DNA from: Methylobacterium iners | GTDB lineage: Bacteria > Pseudomonadota > Alphaproteobacteria > Rhizobiales > Beijerinckiaceae | Reading direction: 5' to 3' | Length of the DNA: 64,000 bases | Assembly (NCBI RefSeq): GCF_022179305.1 | Contig: NZ_BPQP01000038.1 | Coordinates: 24,902-88,901 of the forward strand | Shown here: positions 39,271-48,491 of the stretch, in pieces | Position numbering within the stretch: position 1 is the first letter of the stretch | How the letters are laid out: each line of letters starts with the position of its first letter | Program-made: the position numbers and the translations under genes | Notes under the pieces: generated by a model | The model's database searches: none | Told to the model about the DNA's origin: nothing | What the model saw: only the letters and a program-made list of their open reading frames with translations

Positions 39271-39436
39271 CGGCCTACGGCCTGCGCTAGGGGCCCTGCG
39301 TGGCATTGCGCATGATGATCTGCGCGAGGTGTCCAGCGCCTGCGCCTGGACCTCGAAGCGTCGCGCGGCGGCACCAAGCGTGCCTTGACGAACAGGCAAC
39401 CATTGCCCATTCTCGACCCGGCGAGGTCGATGTCTG

Positions 39437-39667
39437 ATGCCGACGCTCCATCGCCTTCCCAACTGCAAGATCGCCATCTACGCCGACGACCACAATCCGC
39501 CTCACTTCCACATCGAGGGCAAGGGCTGGCGAGTCTTGGTCGCCATAGACGGTCTGAGGGTGTTGGCGGGAAACCCGAGCAAGGCCGGCGCGGCGATGGA
39601 CTGGGCGGCCTCGAACACGGCGCTGCTTCGGACGGAATGGCAGCGCCTCAACAGACCGAGAGGATAG
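39437..39667 (+). CDS. DUF4160 domain-containing protein
   Basis: A 76-residue protein with the family core KIAIYADDHNPPHFHIEGKGW: the D-H-x-PPHFH pattern is diagnostic of DUF4160. The C-terminus is helical (TALLRTEWQRLNRP). DUF4160 and DUF2442 genes are usually adjacent, as here, and have been proposed as toxin-antitoxin-like pairs; biochemical function is not established. It lies on the strand opposite to the genes on both sides, which suggests an insertion between the 6S/fcl unit and zapA. Confidence 0.8.
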   Translation: MPTLHRLPNCKIAIYADDHNPPHFHIEGKGWRVLVAIDGLRVLAGNPSKAGAAMDWAASNTALLRTEWQRLNRPRG

Positions 39668-39671
39668 GACA

Positions 39672-40094
39672 ATGGAGCCGCAGAGCATCAGAGCTGTTCA
39701 GCCTGGACCCGATCGAGTCCTCCTCGTGACGTGGAAGAACGGCGCCGAGAGCCCGGTGGACGTCGCCGGGCACATCGATCGTTTCGCGATCTTCGCCCCC
39801 CTCCATGAGGAAGCGATGTCCTTCGGGAGCGTGTCGGTTGGCGAGAATGGCTGGAGCGCGCACTGGTCCGACGACATGGAGATTTCGGCCGACACCCTCT
39901 GGCGCCTCGCGCTTGAGCAGGGAGCGGGCTGGTTCAGAGCCTGGCGCAAGGAGCGTGGGCTGACTCAGGAGGGCGCAGCGAAGGCGCTCGGCCTCAGCCT
40001 CCGAATGGTTCGATACTACGAGGCGGGAACGCATCTGCTTTCCAAGACGGTCCGTCTCGCCTGCGCCGGTCTCGATCTGGAACGGGCCGCCTGA
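39672..40094 (+). CDS. DUF2442 domain fused to helix-turn-helix
   Basis: A 140-residue protein. The N-terminal half is a DUF2442 domain (LLVTWKNGAESPVDVAGHI, FGSVSVGENGWSAHWSDDMEISADTLWRLA). The C-terminal half is a helix-turn-helix of the XRE/RHH-like kind (RAWRKERGLTQEGAAKALGLSLRMVRYYEAG). It starts four bases after the DUF4160 stop. Inference: it is the antitoxin or autorepressor member of the pair, with the HTH binding its own promoter. Confidence 0.78.
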   Translation: MEPQSIRAVQPGPDRVLLVTWKNGAESPVDVAGHIDRFAIFAPLHEEAMSFGSVSVGENGWSAHWSDDMEISADTLWRLALEQGAGWFRAWRKERGLTQEGAAKALGLSLRMVRYYEAGTHLLSKTVRLACAGLDLERAA

Positions 40095-40116
40095 GCTGTC
40101 CGGGACGCGCCCGGTT

Positions 40117-40476
40117 TCATCCCGCGGAAAGCCCATTTGCGAGCCGCTCGACCCGCTCCGCTGCCCGCGTCAGGCCCTCGGCGATCCGCGCCTCGGCCGC
40201 CGCTTGCTCGGCATCGGCCGCAGCGACCGTGGCCCTGAGCGCAACAGTCTCCGTTTCGAGTTCCGCGAAGCGCCGCCTGACGTCGGTGAGCTCGTCCGCC
40301 TGGGTCAGGGCCGCCATCACCTGCAGGCGCATGTCGCCGATCTCGCCGAAGGCCTTGCGCATCTCGGCGACGCGCGCATCGAAGCTCGCGGCCAAGGCGG
40401 CGAGATGCGCCTCCTCGCCCTCGGCGCAGGCCATGCGGTAGCTCTTGCCGTCGATGGTGACGTTGATCTGTGGCAT
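40117..40476 (-). CDS. zapA: Cell division protein ZapA
   Basis: A 119-residue protein with the ZapA N-terminal pattern QINVTIDGKSYRMACAEGEEAHLAALAASFDARV followed by a long coiled coil (LTQADELTDVRRRFAELETE and on). It crosslinks FtsZ filaments at midcell. The start MPQINV gives the family length. It lies 17 bases downstream of the DUF4164 gene on the same strand, as in other Rhizobiales. Confidence 0.9.
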   Translation of the reverse strand: MPQINVTIDGKSYRMACAEGEEAHLAALAASFDARVAEMRKAFGEIGDMRLQVMAALTQADELTDVRRRFAELETETVALRATVAAADAEQAAAEARIAEGLTRAAERVERLANGLSAG

Positions 40477-40493
40477 CGCGTCTTCAGTCGAGC

Positions 40494-40787
40494 TCAGGCT
40501 TCGGGATGATGGTGGCCGCGCGGCGCGGCGAGCACGCCCTCGACCGCGCCGATCGCCCGGCCCAGGCGGTGGCCGACATCGGCGGCGGCGGCCTCGACCA
40601 TCACGAGGCGGGCGCTCGCGGCATCGAGCTCCGCGGCGAGGCGGGCGCGGTCCTCGCCCATCAGCGCGAGCTCGGTCTCGCGCTCGCCCGGGTCGCGCTC
40701 GGCCGCGAGGCGGTGGGACACCGCGGCTTCGAGACGGTTCAGGGCCGTGTCGAGCCGGAGCAGGGCGTGATGGACGGCATCTTTCAT
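40494..40787 (-). CDS. DUF4164 coiled-coil protein
   Basis: A 97-residue, almost entirely helical coiled-coil protein (HHALLRLDTALNRLEAAVSHRL, LMGEDRARLAAELDAASARLVMVEA). DUF4164 proteins are encoded directly upstream of zapA in Rhizobiales, suggesting a division-related role; none is demonstrated. The start MKDAVHH is preferred. An in-frame ATG seven codons upstream (MPRRAEA) cannot be excluded. Confidence 0.78.
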   Translation of the reverse strand: MKDAVHHALLRLDTALNRLEAAVSHRLAAERDPGERETELALMGEDRARLAAELDAASARLVMVEAAAADVGHRLGRAIGAVEGVLAAPRGHHHPEA

Positions 40788-41203
40788 GGCTTCGGCTCGT
40801 CGAGGCACCGGTTCGCCGGCAGCTTGGCGGAATCCTAGACAAACCCGAGGCGCACTGCGCGCAAATTCGCAAGGTCACGCGCGGAAAGCCGCGGCGTCCC
40901 CTCGTCTTAGGACCGGCGCGCCTCGTGCCCACGCAACCTTTGCCATCGGTTTTCGTCATGGTAGAGAGCCGCCGCCCGCTCCCGGATCTCTACGCCCGTG
41001 ACCCTGCCAGGCCTTCCGTTCGCATCGTCCCTGATCCGGACGATTCCGACCGCCGGCTTGACTGACGCGGTTCACCTCACGTTCAATCGTGATTCCCACA
41101 GAGCGGGCCGGACGAGAGGGCTTGCCGGACGGGCTCGTCGTCTCGATCTCACGAGGGCGGCGGGCCGGACGTTCGGTCTGCTCTTGCAGGAAGGATTCAG
41201 GTC
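40788..41203 (+). other. Intergenic region upstream of gap
   Basis: A 400-base gap between divergent genes. A short open frame at 40959-41066 (MVESRRPLPDLYARDPARPS, 35 codons) has no clear Shine-Dalgarno and is not called as a gene. I see no RNA gene. A possible promoter for gap is listed separately. Confidence 0.4.
41058..41087 (+). promoter_or_regulatory. Possible sigma-70 promoter of gap
   Basis: TTGACT (41058-41063), 18-base spacer, TTCAAT (41082-41087), leaving an untranslated leader of about 110 bases. A moderate match only. Confidence 0.4.
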
Positions 41204-42211
41204 GTGTCGGTGAAGGTTGCCATCAACGGGTTCGGACGCATCGGTCGCAACGTGCTGCGCGCCATCCACGAGGCAGGCCGCCAGGACATCGAGGTGGTGG
41301 CGATCAACGATCTCGGCCCGGTCGAGACCAACGCCCACCTCCTGCGCTTCGATTCGATCCACGGCCGCTATCCCGGGAAGGTCGAGGTCGACGGCGACTT
41401 CCTGATCATCGACGGCAAGCGCATCAAGGTCACCGCCGTGCGCAATCCGGCCGAGCTGCCGCATCGCGATCTCGGCGTCGACATCGCGCTGGAATGCACC
41501 GGCATCTTCACCTCGCGCGACAAGGCGAAGGCCCATCTGGAGGCCGGCGCCAAGCGCGTCATCGTCTCGGCGCCCGCCGACGGCGCCGACCTTACCGTCG
41601 TCTACGGCGTGAACCACGACAAGCTGACCGCCGACCACGTCGTCATCTCGAACGCCTCCTGCACCACGAACTGCCTCGTGCCGGTGGCCAAGGTGCTGCA
41701 CGACCTCGTCGGGATCGAGCGCGGCTTCATGACGACGATCCACTCCTACACCAACGACCAGCCCTCGCTGGACCAGATGCACAAGGACCTCTACCGGGCC
41801 CGCGCCGCGGCGCTCTCGATGATCCCGACCTCGACCGGTGCGGCCAAGGCCGTCGGCCTGGTGCTGCCCGAGCTCAAGGGCAAGCTCGACGGGACCTCGA
41901 TCCGCGTGCCGACCCCGAACGTCTCGGCGGTGGACCTGGTGTTCACGGCCAAGCGCGCGACGACCGTCGAGGAGATCAACGCGGCGGTGAAGGCGGCGGC
42001 CGACGGCCCGCTCAAGGGCGTGCTCGCCTACACCGACCAGCCTAACGTCTCGGTCGACTTCAACCACGATCCGCACTCGTCGACCTTCCACCTCGACCAG
42101 ACCAAGGTGATGGACGGGACCTTCGTGCGCATCCTGGCCTGGTACGACAACGAGTGGGGCTTCTCGAACCGGATGGCCGACACCGCCGTCGCCATGGGCA
42201 AGCTGCTCTGA
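41204..42211 (+). CDS. gap: Glyceraldehyde-3-phosphate dehydrogenase, type I
   Basis: A 335-residue enzyme: NAD site [21 protein letters not shown], catalytic Cys in [10 protein letters not shown], and [13 protein letters not shown] at the C-terminus. It interconverts glyceraldehyde 3-phosphate and 1,3-bisphosphoglycerate. The GTG start (VSVKVAING) has AGGAAGG upstream. It heads the gap-(hypothetical)-pgk-fba cluster of glycolysis and gluconeogenesis, the latter needed when growing on C2-C4 substrates. Confidence 0.96.
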   Translation: MSVKVAINGFGRIGRNVLRAIHEAGRQDIEVVAINDLGPVETNAHLLRFDSIHGRYPGKVEVDGDFLIIDGKRIKVTAVRNPAELPHRDLGVDIALECTGIFTSRDKAKAHLEAGAKRVIVSAPADGADLTVVYGVNHDKLTADHVVISNASCTTNCLVPVAKVLHDLVGIERGFMTTIHSYTNDQPSLDQMHKDLYRARAAALSMIPTSTGAAKAVGLVLPELKGKLDGTSIRVPTPNVSAVDLVFTAKRATTVEEINAAVKAAADGPLKGVLAYTDQPNVSVDFNHDPHSSTFHLDQTKVMDGTFVRILAWYDNEWGFSNRMADTAVAMGKLL

Positions 42212-42259
42212 GCCAGTCGCGCCCCGCCGGTACCCTCAAGCAGCAGGTGTCCTGATCCG

Positions 42260-42685
42260 ATGACCGAGACCTCGCCGAGCCCCTCGACCGGACCCGCCAT
42301 CGTACCGGCGAGTCCCGCCGCACGCGAGGCGAACGTCCAGGCGGATGCGGGGTCCGCTGTGCCGCCGCCGGCTTCTTCCGGCGGCGACCAGCTCGCGCGC
42401 ATCGAGGACAAGTGCGCGCGGATCGAGGACAAGTACGCCCGCTCCGAAGCCCTGCTGTCGCGGGTCGAGGAGAAGGTGGAAGGCGCGGCGGGCCGCATGA
42501 ACGAGGCTGCGCGCCAATCGGACCTCGCGGCGCTCCGCAGCGAGGTCCGGGCAGTCGCCGACCGGACCCGGCGCCTGCCCGGTGCCGGAGCCCTGGTGCT
42601 CACGGCGGTCATCACGGCGGTGCTCACGGTGGTGCTGATGATCGCCGTGCAGCGCCTCAACCTCGACGCCATGCTGCCGCGCTGA
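42260..42685 (+). CDS. Hypothetical tail-anchored membrane protein with coiled coil
   Basis: A 141-residue protein of three parts: a Pro/Ser/Ala-rich disordered N-terminus (about 1-45), a coiled coil with a repeated [19 protein letters not shown] pattern (about 48-90), and a single C-terminal membrane segment ([19 protein letters not shown], about 113-131). It lies between gap and pgk on the same strand, 17 bases before pgk, so it is likely cotranscribed. No function recognised. Confidence 0.7.
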   Translation: MTETSPSPSTGPAIVPASPAAREANVQADAGSAVPPPASSGGDQLARIEDKCARIEDKYARSEALLSRVEEKVEGAAGRMNEAARQSDLAALRSEVRAVADRTRRLPGAGALVLTAVITAVLTVVLMIAVQRLNLDAMLPR

Positions 42686-42701
42686 ACACCCAGGGGCTGA
42701 C

Positions 42702-43904
42702 ATGACCGCTTTCCGTACCCTCGACGACGCCGGCGCGCTGAAGGGTCGGCGCGTCCTCCTGCGCGTCGATCTCAACGTGCCGATGGAGGGTGGCCGCGTC
42801 ACCGACGCGACCCGGATCGAGCGGATCGTCCCGACCATCCGCGAGATCGCGGATGGAGGCGGGCGCGTGATCCTGCTCGCCCATTTCGGCCGGCCCAAGG
42901 GCAAGCCCGAGCCGCGGGATTCCCTACGGCCCGTCGTCCCGACGCTGGCGGAGCATCTCGGCCGCCTGGTCGCCTTCGCCGAGGATTGCGTCGGCCCGGT
43001 CGCGGTCGAGGCCGTCGCGGCGATATCCGACGGCGACGTGCTCCTCCTGGAGAACACCCGCTTCCACCCGGGCGAGGAGAAGAACGACCCGGCCTTCGCG
43101 GACCGGCTCGCCGCCAACGGCGACGTCTACGTCAACGAGGCTTTCTCCGCCGCGCACCGCGCCCACGCCTCGACCGAGGGCCTCGCCCACCTGCTTCCGG
43201 CCTATGCCGGACGCCTGATGCAGGCCGAGCTCGACGCCCTGACCAAGGGTCTCGAGGCGCCGAGCCGTCCGGTGATCGCGCTGGTGGGCGGCGCCAAGGT
43301 GTCGTCCAAGATCGACCTCCTCCAGAATCTCGTCGCCAAGGTGGACATGCTGGTGATCGGCGGCGGCATGGCCAACACCTTCCTGCACGCGCAGGGCAAG
43401 GCGGTGGGCAAGTCCCTCTGCGAGAAGGACCTTGCGGACACGGCCCTGCGCATCCTCAACGCGGCCTCCGCGGCCAAGTGCCGGATCATCCTCCCGGTCG
43501 ACGCGGTGGTCGCCTCCGAGTTCAAGGCGAACGCCCCTCACGAGACCGTCGGCGTCGATGCGGTGCCCGATCCCGGCATGATCCTCGATGCAGGCCCCGC
43601 CTCCGTGGCCGAGATCAACGCGGCGATCGACGCGGCGGCGACGCTGGTCTGGAATGGCCCGCTCGGCGCCTTCGAGCTAACGCCCTTCGACGCGGCGACC
43701 GTCGCGGCGGCCCGTCATGCGGCCGAGCGGACGCGGGCCGGCCGGCTCGTCTCGGTGGCCGGCGGCGGCGACACCGTGGCGGCGCTCAACCATGCCGGCG
43801 TCGGCGAGGACTTCTCCTACATCTCCACCGCCGGCGGCGCATTCCTCGAATGGCTGGAGGGCAAGGTGCTGCCCGGCGTCGAGGCACTGCGCGCGAAGGC
43901 ATAG
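42702..43904 (+). CDS. pgk: Phosphoglycerate kinase
   Basis: A 400-residue enzyme: [71 protein letters not shown]-like [28 protein letters not shown] and the C-terminal [15 protein letters not shown]. It transfers phosphate between 1,3-bisphosphoglycerate and ADP. Length and all motifs are normal. Confidence 0.96.
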   Translation: MTAFRTLDDAGALKGRRVLLRVDLNVPMEGGRVTDATRIERIVPTIREIADGGGRVILLAHFGRPKGKPEPRDSLRPVVPTLAEHLGRLVAFAEDCVGPVAVEAVAAISDGDVLLLENTRFHPGEEKNDPAFADRLAANGDVYVNEAFSAAHRAHASTEGLAHLLPAYAGRLMQAELDALTKGLEAPSRPVIALVGGAKVSSKIDLLQNLVAKVDMLVIGGGMANTFLHAQGKAVGKSLCEKDLADTALRILNAASAAKCRIILPVDAVVASEFKANAPHETVGVDAVPDPGMILDAGPASVAEINAAIDAAATLVWNGPLGAFELTPFDAATVAAARHAAERTRAGRLVSVAGGGDTVAALNHAGVGEDFSYISTAGGAFLEWLEGKVLPGVEALRAKA

Positions 43905-44048
43905 GTCGCCGGCCGCACCCGTCTCTCCCCTCGCCGGGAGGACGGATGCTGGCGCAGGACCGCGAACGAAACGACAGGACGGTGCCGCGCCGAGCGCGAG
44001 CCGTCAGGCATCCGGGCGCCCGCGGGCGCGAATGTTGAGGAGAACCCA

Positions 44049-45122
44049 ATGGCACGCATCACCCTGAGGCAGCTCCTCGATCATGCGGCCGAGCACGAGT
44101 ACGGGGTGCCGGCCTTCAACATGAACAACATGGAACAGGGGCTCGCCATCATGGCGGCGGCCGATGCCACGGATTCGCCGGTGATCCTCCAGGCGAGCAA
44201 GGGCGCGCGGGCCTATGCGAACGACGTCGTGCTGGCCAAGCTCATCGACGGCCTCGTCGAGATCTACCCGCACATTCCCGTCTGCATGCATCTCGACCAC
44301 GGCAGCGACGAGGCGACCTGCGCCACCGCGATCCAGTACGGCTTCACCTCCGTGATGATGGACGGCTCGCTCAAGGCCGACGGCAAGACGCCTGCCGACT
44401 ACGCCTACAACGTCGAGATCACCCGCAAGGTCTCCGAGATGGCGCATTGGGCCGGCGTCTCGGTCGAGGGTGAGCTCGGTGTCCTGGGCTCGCTCGAGAG
44501 CGGCCAGGGCGAGGCCGAGGACGGGCACGGCGCCGAGGGCACGCTCTCCCACGACCAGCTCCTCACCGATCCGGAAGAGGCGGTGAAGTTCGTGACTGCC
44601 ACCAAGGTCGACGCCCTTGCGGTGGCGATGGGCACCAGCCACGGCGCCTACAAGTTCACCCGCCAGCCGGACGGCGACGTGCTCGCCATGAACGTGATCG
44701 AGGAGATCCACCGGCGCCTGCCCACGACGCACCTCGTGATGCACGGCTCCTCGTCCGTGCCGCAGGAACTCCAGGACATCATCAACCGGTACGGCGGCGA
44801 GATGAAGCCGACCTGGGGCGTGCCTGTCGAGGAGATCCAGCGCGGCATCAAGCACGGCGTGCGCAAGATCAACATCGACACCGACAACCGGATGGCGATG
44901 ACCGGCCAGATCCGGAAGGTGCTCGCCGAGAACCGGGCCGAGTTCGACCCGCGCAAGTACCTGAAGCCTGCGATGGAGGCGATGACGAAGCTCTGCCGCC
45001 AGCGCTTCGAGGAGTTCGGCACGGCCGGCCAGGGCTCCAAGATCCGGCCGATCTCCGTCTCGGCGATGGCTAAGCGCTACGCGGACGGCTCGCTCGACCC
45101 GAAGATCGGCGCGGCACGCTGA
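44049..45122 (+). CDS. fba: Fructose-bisphosphate aldolase, class II (Calvin-cycle subtype)
   Basis: A 357-residue zinc aldolase: [20 protein letters not shown], zinc ligands in [46 protein letters not shown] and [19 protein letters not shown]. The [15 protein letters not shown] region is typical of the Calvin-cycle subtype found in many alphaproteobacteria. It cleaves or forms fructose 1,6-bisphosphate. GGAG precedes the ATG at 44037-44042. The 140-base gap after pgk holds part of a REP-like palindrome. Confidence 0.95.
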   Translation: MARITLRQLLDHAAEHEYGVPAFNMNNMEQGLAIMAAADATDSPVILQASKGARAYANDVVLAKLIDGLVEIYPHIPVCMHLDHGSDEATCATAIQYGFTSVMMDGSLKADGKTPADYAYNVEITRKVSEMAHWAGVSVEGELGVLGSLESGQGEAEDGHGAEGTLSHDQLLTDPEEAVKFVTATKVDALAVAMGTSHGAYKFTRQPDGDVLAMNVIEEIHRRLPTTHLVMHGSSSVPQELQDIINRYGGEMKPTWGVPVEEIQRGIKHGVRKINIDTDNRMAMTGQIRKVLAENRAEFDPRKYLKPAMEAMTKLCRQRFEEFGTAGQGSKIRPISVSAMAKRYADGSLDPKIGAAR

Positions 45123-45138
45123 CGGGCGACCGCCCCCG

Positions 45139-45798
45139 ATGTCGGAGACCGGGACCCGCGTCGCCCTGCTGACGCCCCATCGCGTCGAGGAGGCCCAGGC
45201 CGAAGGCCTCGCGGCGGCGATCAAAGCGGCCTGCACCGTCGTCGACGCCGCGGCGCTGGTCGTGCGGGTCGCGCCGGCCGACGAACGCAGCCTCGTCAAC
45301 CTGATCAAGCGCCTCGCGCCGCCGGCCCAGGCCGGGGGCGCCGCGGTGCTCGTGGCGTGCCCGAACTATCCCGGCGACCTCGTCAGCGTCGCGGCCCGCG
45401 GCGGCGCCGACGGCGTGCATGTCGACAAGGCCGACCTCTCGGGGCTTCGCGACCTGCGCGGTCGCCTCCGCGATGGGCGCATCCTCGGAGCCGGCGGCCA
45501 CGACACCAAGCATGCCGCCATGGAGGCGGGGGAGGCCGGCGTCGACTACGTGATGTTCGGCGGCCTCTACCCTGACGGCGCGGCGCCCGACCCGGACCTC
45601 GTCCAGGCCCGTGCGGCCTGGTGGGCCGAGATCTTCGAGACGCCCTGCATCGCCGTCGCCAGCGCCCGCGACCAGGTTGAAGCCCTCCTTGCCACGGGCG
45701 CCGAGTTCCTGGGCCTCGAAAGCGATCTCTGGATGGGCGGCGATGCCGATCTCGCTGCGATCCGGGCTCGGCTGTCCGCCCCGAGGACGGTCGCGTGA
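45139..45798 (+). CDS. Thiamine phosphate synthase-like protein
   Basis: A 219-residue TIM-barrel protein resembling ThiE: VAARGGADGVHVDKADLSGLRDLRG and GAGGHDTKHAAMEAGEAGVDYVMFGGLYPDG follow the ThiE HLG-x-D and GVSxHs-x-eA pattern, and ATGAEFLGLESDLW replaces the usual phosphate-binding end. Several ThiE catalytic residues appear altered (for example HVDKAD in place of H-x-GQ-D). It may therefore be a degenerate paralogue with another role. Thiamine synthesis genes are not nearby. It is followed with a 4-base overlap by the Sel1-repeat gene. Confidence 0.7.
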   Translation: MSETGTRVALLTPHRVEEAQAEGLAAAIKAACTVVDAAALVVRVAPADERSLVNLIKRLAPPAQAGGAAVLVACPNYPGDLVSVAARGGADGVHVDKADLSGLRDLRGRLRDGRILGAGGHDTKHAAMEAGEAGVDYVMFGGLYPDGAAPDPDLVQARAAWWAEIFETPCIAVASARDQVEALLATGAEFLGLESDLWMGGDADLAAIRARLSAPRTVA

Positions 45799-46805
45799 TC
45801 GGGGGACGGTCCTGGGCTTCGGTCGCCTTCCTGGCCGTCGGCAGCCTCGCGCACGCGCAGCCGGCGAAGGAGGCGCCGAAGCCGGTCGCCAAGGAGCCGC
45901 TGAAGGCGCCCCTGAAGGATCTTCCGACGCCCTACACGCCGGGCTTCATCGGCGCCCGCCCCGCCGCCTCGTCCCGGGAGCCGGACATCGCGTTCGGTGC
46001 CTATCAGCGCGGCCAGTATGCCACCGCCTTCCGCGAGGCGACGCAGCGCATCGCGGCGAACGCCAAGGACGCCGCGGCGATGACGCTGCTCGGCGAGCTC
46101 TACAACCAGGGCCTCGGCATCCGTCAGGACGCCGTCAAGGCCGCGGAATGGTACCGCCTGGCCGCCGCGCAGGGCGATGCGCACGCGATGGCGGCGCTCG
46201 GCCTCATGGCGATCGACGGGCGCGGCAGGGCGAAGGACGCCAAGGCCGGACGCCGCTGGCTGGAACAGGCCTCCGAGAAGGGCGACCCGACCGCCGCCTA
46301 CAACCTCGCCCTCATCGTGCTCTCGTCGGAGGGCGACCAGGCCAAGGCCGCCGCCCTGTTCCGGAAGGCCGCCGAGGGCGAGATCGCCGCGGCCCAGCAC
46401 AATCTCGGCGTCATGTATCTCCAGGGCCGCGGCGTGGCGAAAGACCCGGCCAAGGCGGCGGAGTGGTTTCGGCGCGCCGCCGACAACGGCGATCTCGCGG
46501 GCGAGGTCGAGTTCGCGATCCAGCTCTTCAACGGGAACGGCGTGACCAAGGACGAGGTCCGTGCCGCCCGCTACTTCCTGCACGCGGCCTCGCGCGGGAA
46601 CGCCATCGCCCAGAACCGCGTCGCCCGGCTCTACGCCGTCGGCCGCGGCGTGCCGAAGAACCTCGTCGAGGCCGCGGCCTGGAACCTCGCGGCCTCCGGG
46701 CAGGGGCTGACCGATGCCTGGCTCGACCAGGCCGTGGCCGGCCTGAACGGCGACGAGCGCAAGCGCGCAGAGCGCCTCGCCACGGAGCGGACCGAGGGGA
46801 ATTGA
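45795..46805 (+). CDS. Exported Sel1-like (SEL1/TPR) repeat protein
   Basis: A 336-residue protein. The signal peptide (SWASVAFLAVGSLAHAQ) is followed by a Pro/Lys linker and about six Sel1 repeats of 36 residues: AAEWYRLAAAQGDAHAMAAL, WLEQASEKGDPTAAYNLALI, FRKAAEGEIAAAQHNLGVMY, WFRRAADNGDLAGEVEF, YFLHAASRGNAIAQNRVARL and a C-terminal variant. Such proteins are periplasmic scaffolds. The GTG start overlaps the stop of the ThiE-like gene. Confidence 0.85.
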   Translation: MIGGRSWASVAFLAVGSLAHAQPAKEAPKPVAKEPLKAPLKDLPTPYTPGFIGARPAASSREPDIAFGAYQRGQYATAFREATQRIAANAKDAAAMTLLGELYNQGLGIRQDAVKAAEWYRLAAAQGDAHAMAALGLMAIDGRGRAKDAKAGRRWLEQASEKGDPTAAYNLALIVLSSEGDQAKAAALFRKAAEGEIAAAQHNLGVMYLQGRGVAKDPAKAAEWFRRAADNGDLAGEVEFAIQLFNGNGVTKDEVRAARYFLHAASRGNAIAQNRVARLYAVGRGVPKNLVEAAAWNLAASGQGLTDAWLDQAVAGLNGDERKRAERLATERTEGN

Positions 46806-46959
46806 GCGCGGTGCGCGGTGGGCCTGCATCCGGGGCAGGTGAGTGCGCCGGGAAACGTGATAAGGCGCTCGGCGACGGAGCGGCCCCGGGCCGCCCAATC
46901 TCATCCAGGCGGGCCGCGGAGCACGCTTCGCATCCTCCTAAAGCATCCGGATCCCACCC

Positions 46960-47754
46960 ATGATCAGCTCCCCCCTCATGACCGTGATGGTCGACGCCGT
47001 GCGCAAGGCGGCCCGCAGCCTCAAGCGCGATTTCGGCGAGGTCGAGAACCTTCAGGTCTCGCGCAAGGGCCCCGGCAACTTCGTCTCCGCCGCCGACCGC
47101 AAGGCCGAGGAGACCCTGCGCGACGCGCTGATGAAGGCGCGGCCCGGCTACGGCCTCGTCCTCGAGGAGGAGGGCAAGGTCGAGGGCCAGGACAAGAGCC
47201 ATACCTGGCACGTCGACCCGCTCGACGGCACCACGAACTTCCTGCACGGCATCCCGCACTTCGCGATCTCCGTCGGCCTCGAGCGCGAGGGCCAGATCGT
47301 GGCGGGCGTGATCTACGATCCCGTGAAGGACGAGCTCTTCGTGGCCGAGCGCGGCAAGGGCGCCTACCTCAACAACCGGCGCCTGCGCGTCTCCGGCCGC
47401 ACGGACATGGCCGACGCGCTGGTCGCCTACGGCTCGCCCTATCTCGGGCGCGGCGACCACGGCAAGCTCCTGCGCGAGGTCGCCGCCGTGATGGCGGTGA
47501 CGGGCGGCGCCCGCCGCTTCGGCTCGGCCGCGCTGGACCTCGCCTACGTCGCCTGCGGGCGGTCGGATCTCTACTGGGAGCGCGACATCCAGACCTGGGA
47601 CATCGCTGCCGGCATCATCCTCGTGCGCGAGGCCGGCGGCTTTGTCACCAGCGCCGATGGCGGCGACCAGCCGCTTGCGGCGCGGTCAGTCGCCTGCGGG
47701 AACGAGACGCTGCACCGCGAACTCGTCGGCATTCTGCGCAAGGCGAATGCCTGA
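46960..47754 (+). CDS. suhB: Inositol monophosphatase family protein
   Basis: A 264-residue Mg-dependent phosphatase with the family motifs GNFVSAADRKAEETL, VLEEEG, WHVDPLDGTTNFLHGIPHFA (metal-binding D-P-x-DGT) and WDIAAGIILVREAGG. It dephosphorylates inositol monophosphate or related sugar phosphates. The preceding 150 bases contain G/C-rich inverted repeats but no gene. Confidence 0.92.
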   Translation: MISSPLMTVMVDAVRKAARSLKRDFGEVENLQVSRKGPGNFVSAADRKAEETLRDALMKARPGYGLVLEEEGKVEGQDKSHTWHVDPLDGTTNFLHGIPHFAISVGLEREGQIVAGVIYDPVKDELFVAERGKGAYLNNRRLRVSGRTDMADALVAYGSPYLGRGDHGKLLREVAAVMAVTGGARRFGSAALDLAYVACGRSDLYWERDIQTWDIAAGIILVREAGGFVTSADGGDQPLAARSVACGNETLHRELVGILRKANA

Positions 47755-47830
47755 TCGATCGACTCGCCAGCCGGCCCGCTCTCTGCTCTAAACCGGCAAA
47801 GCTTGCTGCTCAGAACCGAAGGCCGCCCGC

Positions 47831-48376
47831 ATGGAAGCCCGCCGCCACGTTGCGCTGAAAGAGACGATCCGCTCGATTCCCGACTACCCGAAACCCGGGA
47901 TCATCTTTCGCGACATCACCACGCTGCTCAGCGACCCGCGTGCGTTCCGTCGGGCGGTTGACGCGCTGGTGCATCCCTACGCGGGCGGGCGGATCGATCA
48001 GGTCGCCGGCATCGAGGCGCGCGGCTTCATCCTGGGCGGGGCGGTCGCGCACCAGCTCTCGTCGGGCTTCGTGCCGATCCGCAAGAAGGGCAAGCTGCCC
48101 CACAAGACCGTGTCGATCGCCTACGCGCTCGAATACGGCACCGACGAGATGGAGATCCACGTCGACGCGATCAAACCGGGCGACCGGGTCCTGCTCGTCG
48201 ACGACCTCATCGCCACCGGTGGCACGGCCTGCGCGGCGGTGAACCTGCTTCGTCAGATCGGCGCGGAGGTGGTGGCCGCCTGCTTCGTCATCGACCTGCC
48301 CGAGATCGGCGGCGCCGAGAAGCTGCGCGCCCTCGACGTGCCGGTGCGGACCTTGATGGAATTCGAGGGGCACTGA
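47831..48376 (+). CDS. apt: Adenine phosphoribosyltransferase
   Basis: A 181-residue enzyme: [19 protein letters not shown] at the N-terminus, [19 protein letters not shown], and the PRPP-binding loop [17 protein letters not shown]. It salvages adenine to AMP with PRPP. Length is canonical. It is followed by a REP-like palindrome before the convergent pur genes. Confidence 0.95.
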   Translation: MEARRHVALKETIRSIPDYPKPGIIFRDITTLLSDPRAFRRAVDALVHPYAGGRIDQVAGIEARGFILGGAVAHQLSSGFVPIRKKGKLPHKTVSIAYALEYGTDEMEIHVDAIKPGDRVLLVDDLIATGGTACAAVNLLRQIGAEVVAACFVIDLPEIGGAEKLRALDVPVRTLMEFEGH

Positions 48377-48389
48377 GGCACGGCATTCC

Positions 48390-48441
48390 TTCTCCCCTCC
48401 GCGGGAGAGAGTGGCCCGCGAAGCGGGGCGGATGAGGGGAG
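48390..48441. repeat. REP-like dispersed palindrome
   Basis: CTCCCCTCCGCGGGAGAGAG followed by GTGGCCCGCGAAGCGGGGCGGATGAGGGGAG forms nested inverted repeats (CTCCC/GGGAG, CCCGC/GCGGG and outer CTCCCCTC/GAGGGGAG). Elements of this form are scattered in intergenic regions of many Hyphomicrobiales. It lies between the convergent apt and purQ. A partial relative occurs at about 43920-43945 (CGTCTCTCCCCTCGCCGGGA). Confidence 0.6.
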
Positions 48442-48491
48442 CACCGCCCTCCGTCGGCCTTACATCTGCGAGGCAACCTTCACCGAAGCGA

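Noticed and set aside
40959-41066. 35-codon open frame upstream of gap
   Set aside because: No Shine-Dalgarno, Arg/Pro/Asp-rich with no recognisable feature; it overlaps the presumed gap promoter.
46806-46959. SuhB-type small RNA motif upstream of the inositol monophosphatase gene
   Set aside because: The region has G/C inverted repeats, but I could not match the motif's conserved hairpins or a terminator by eye; a covariance search with the SuhB model would decide.
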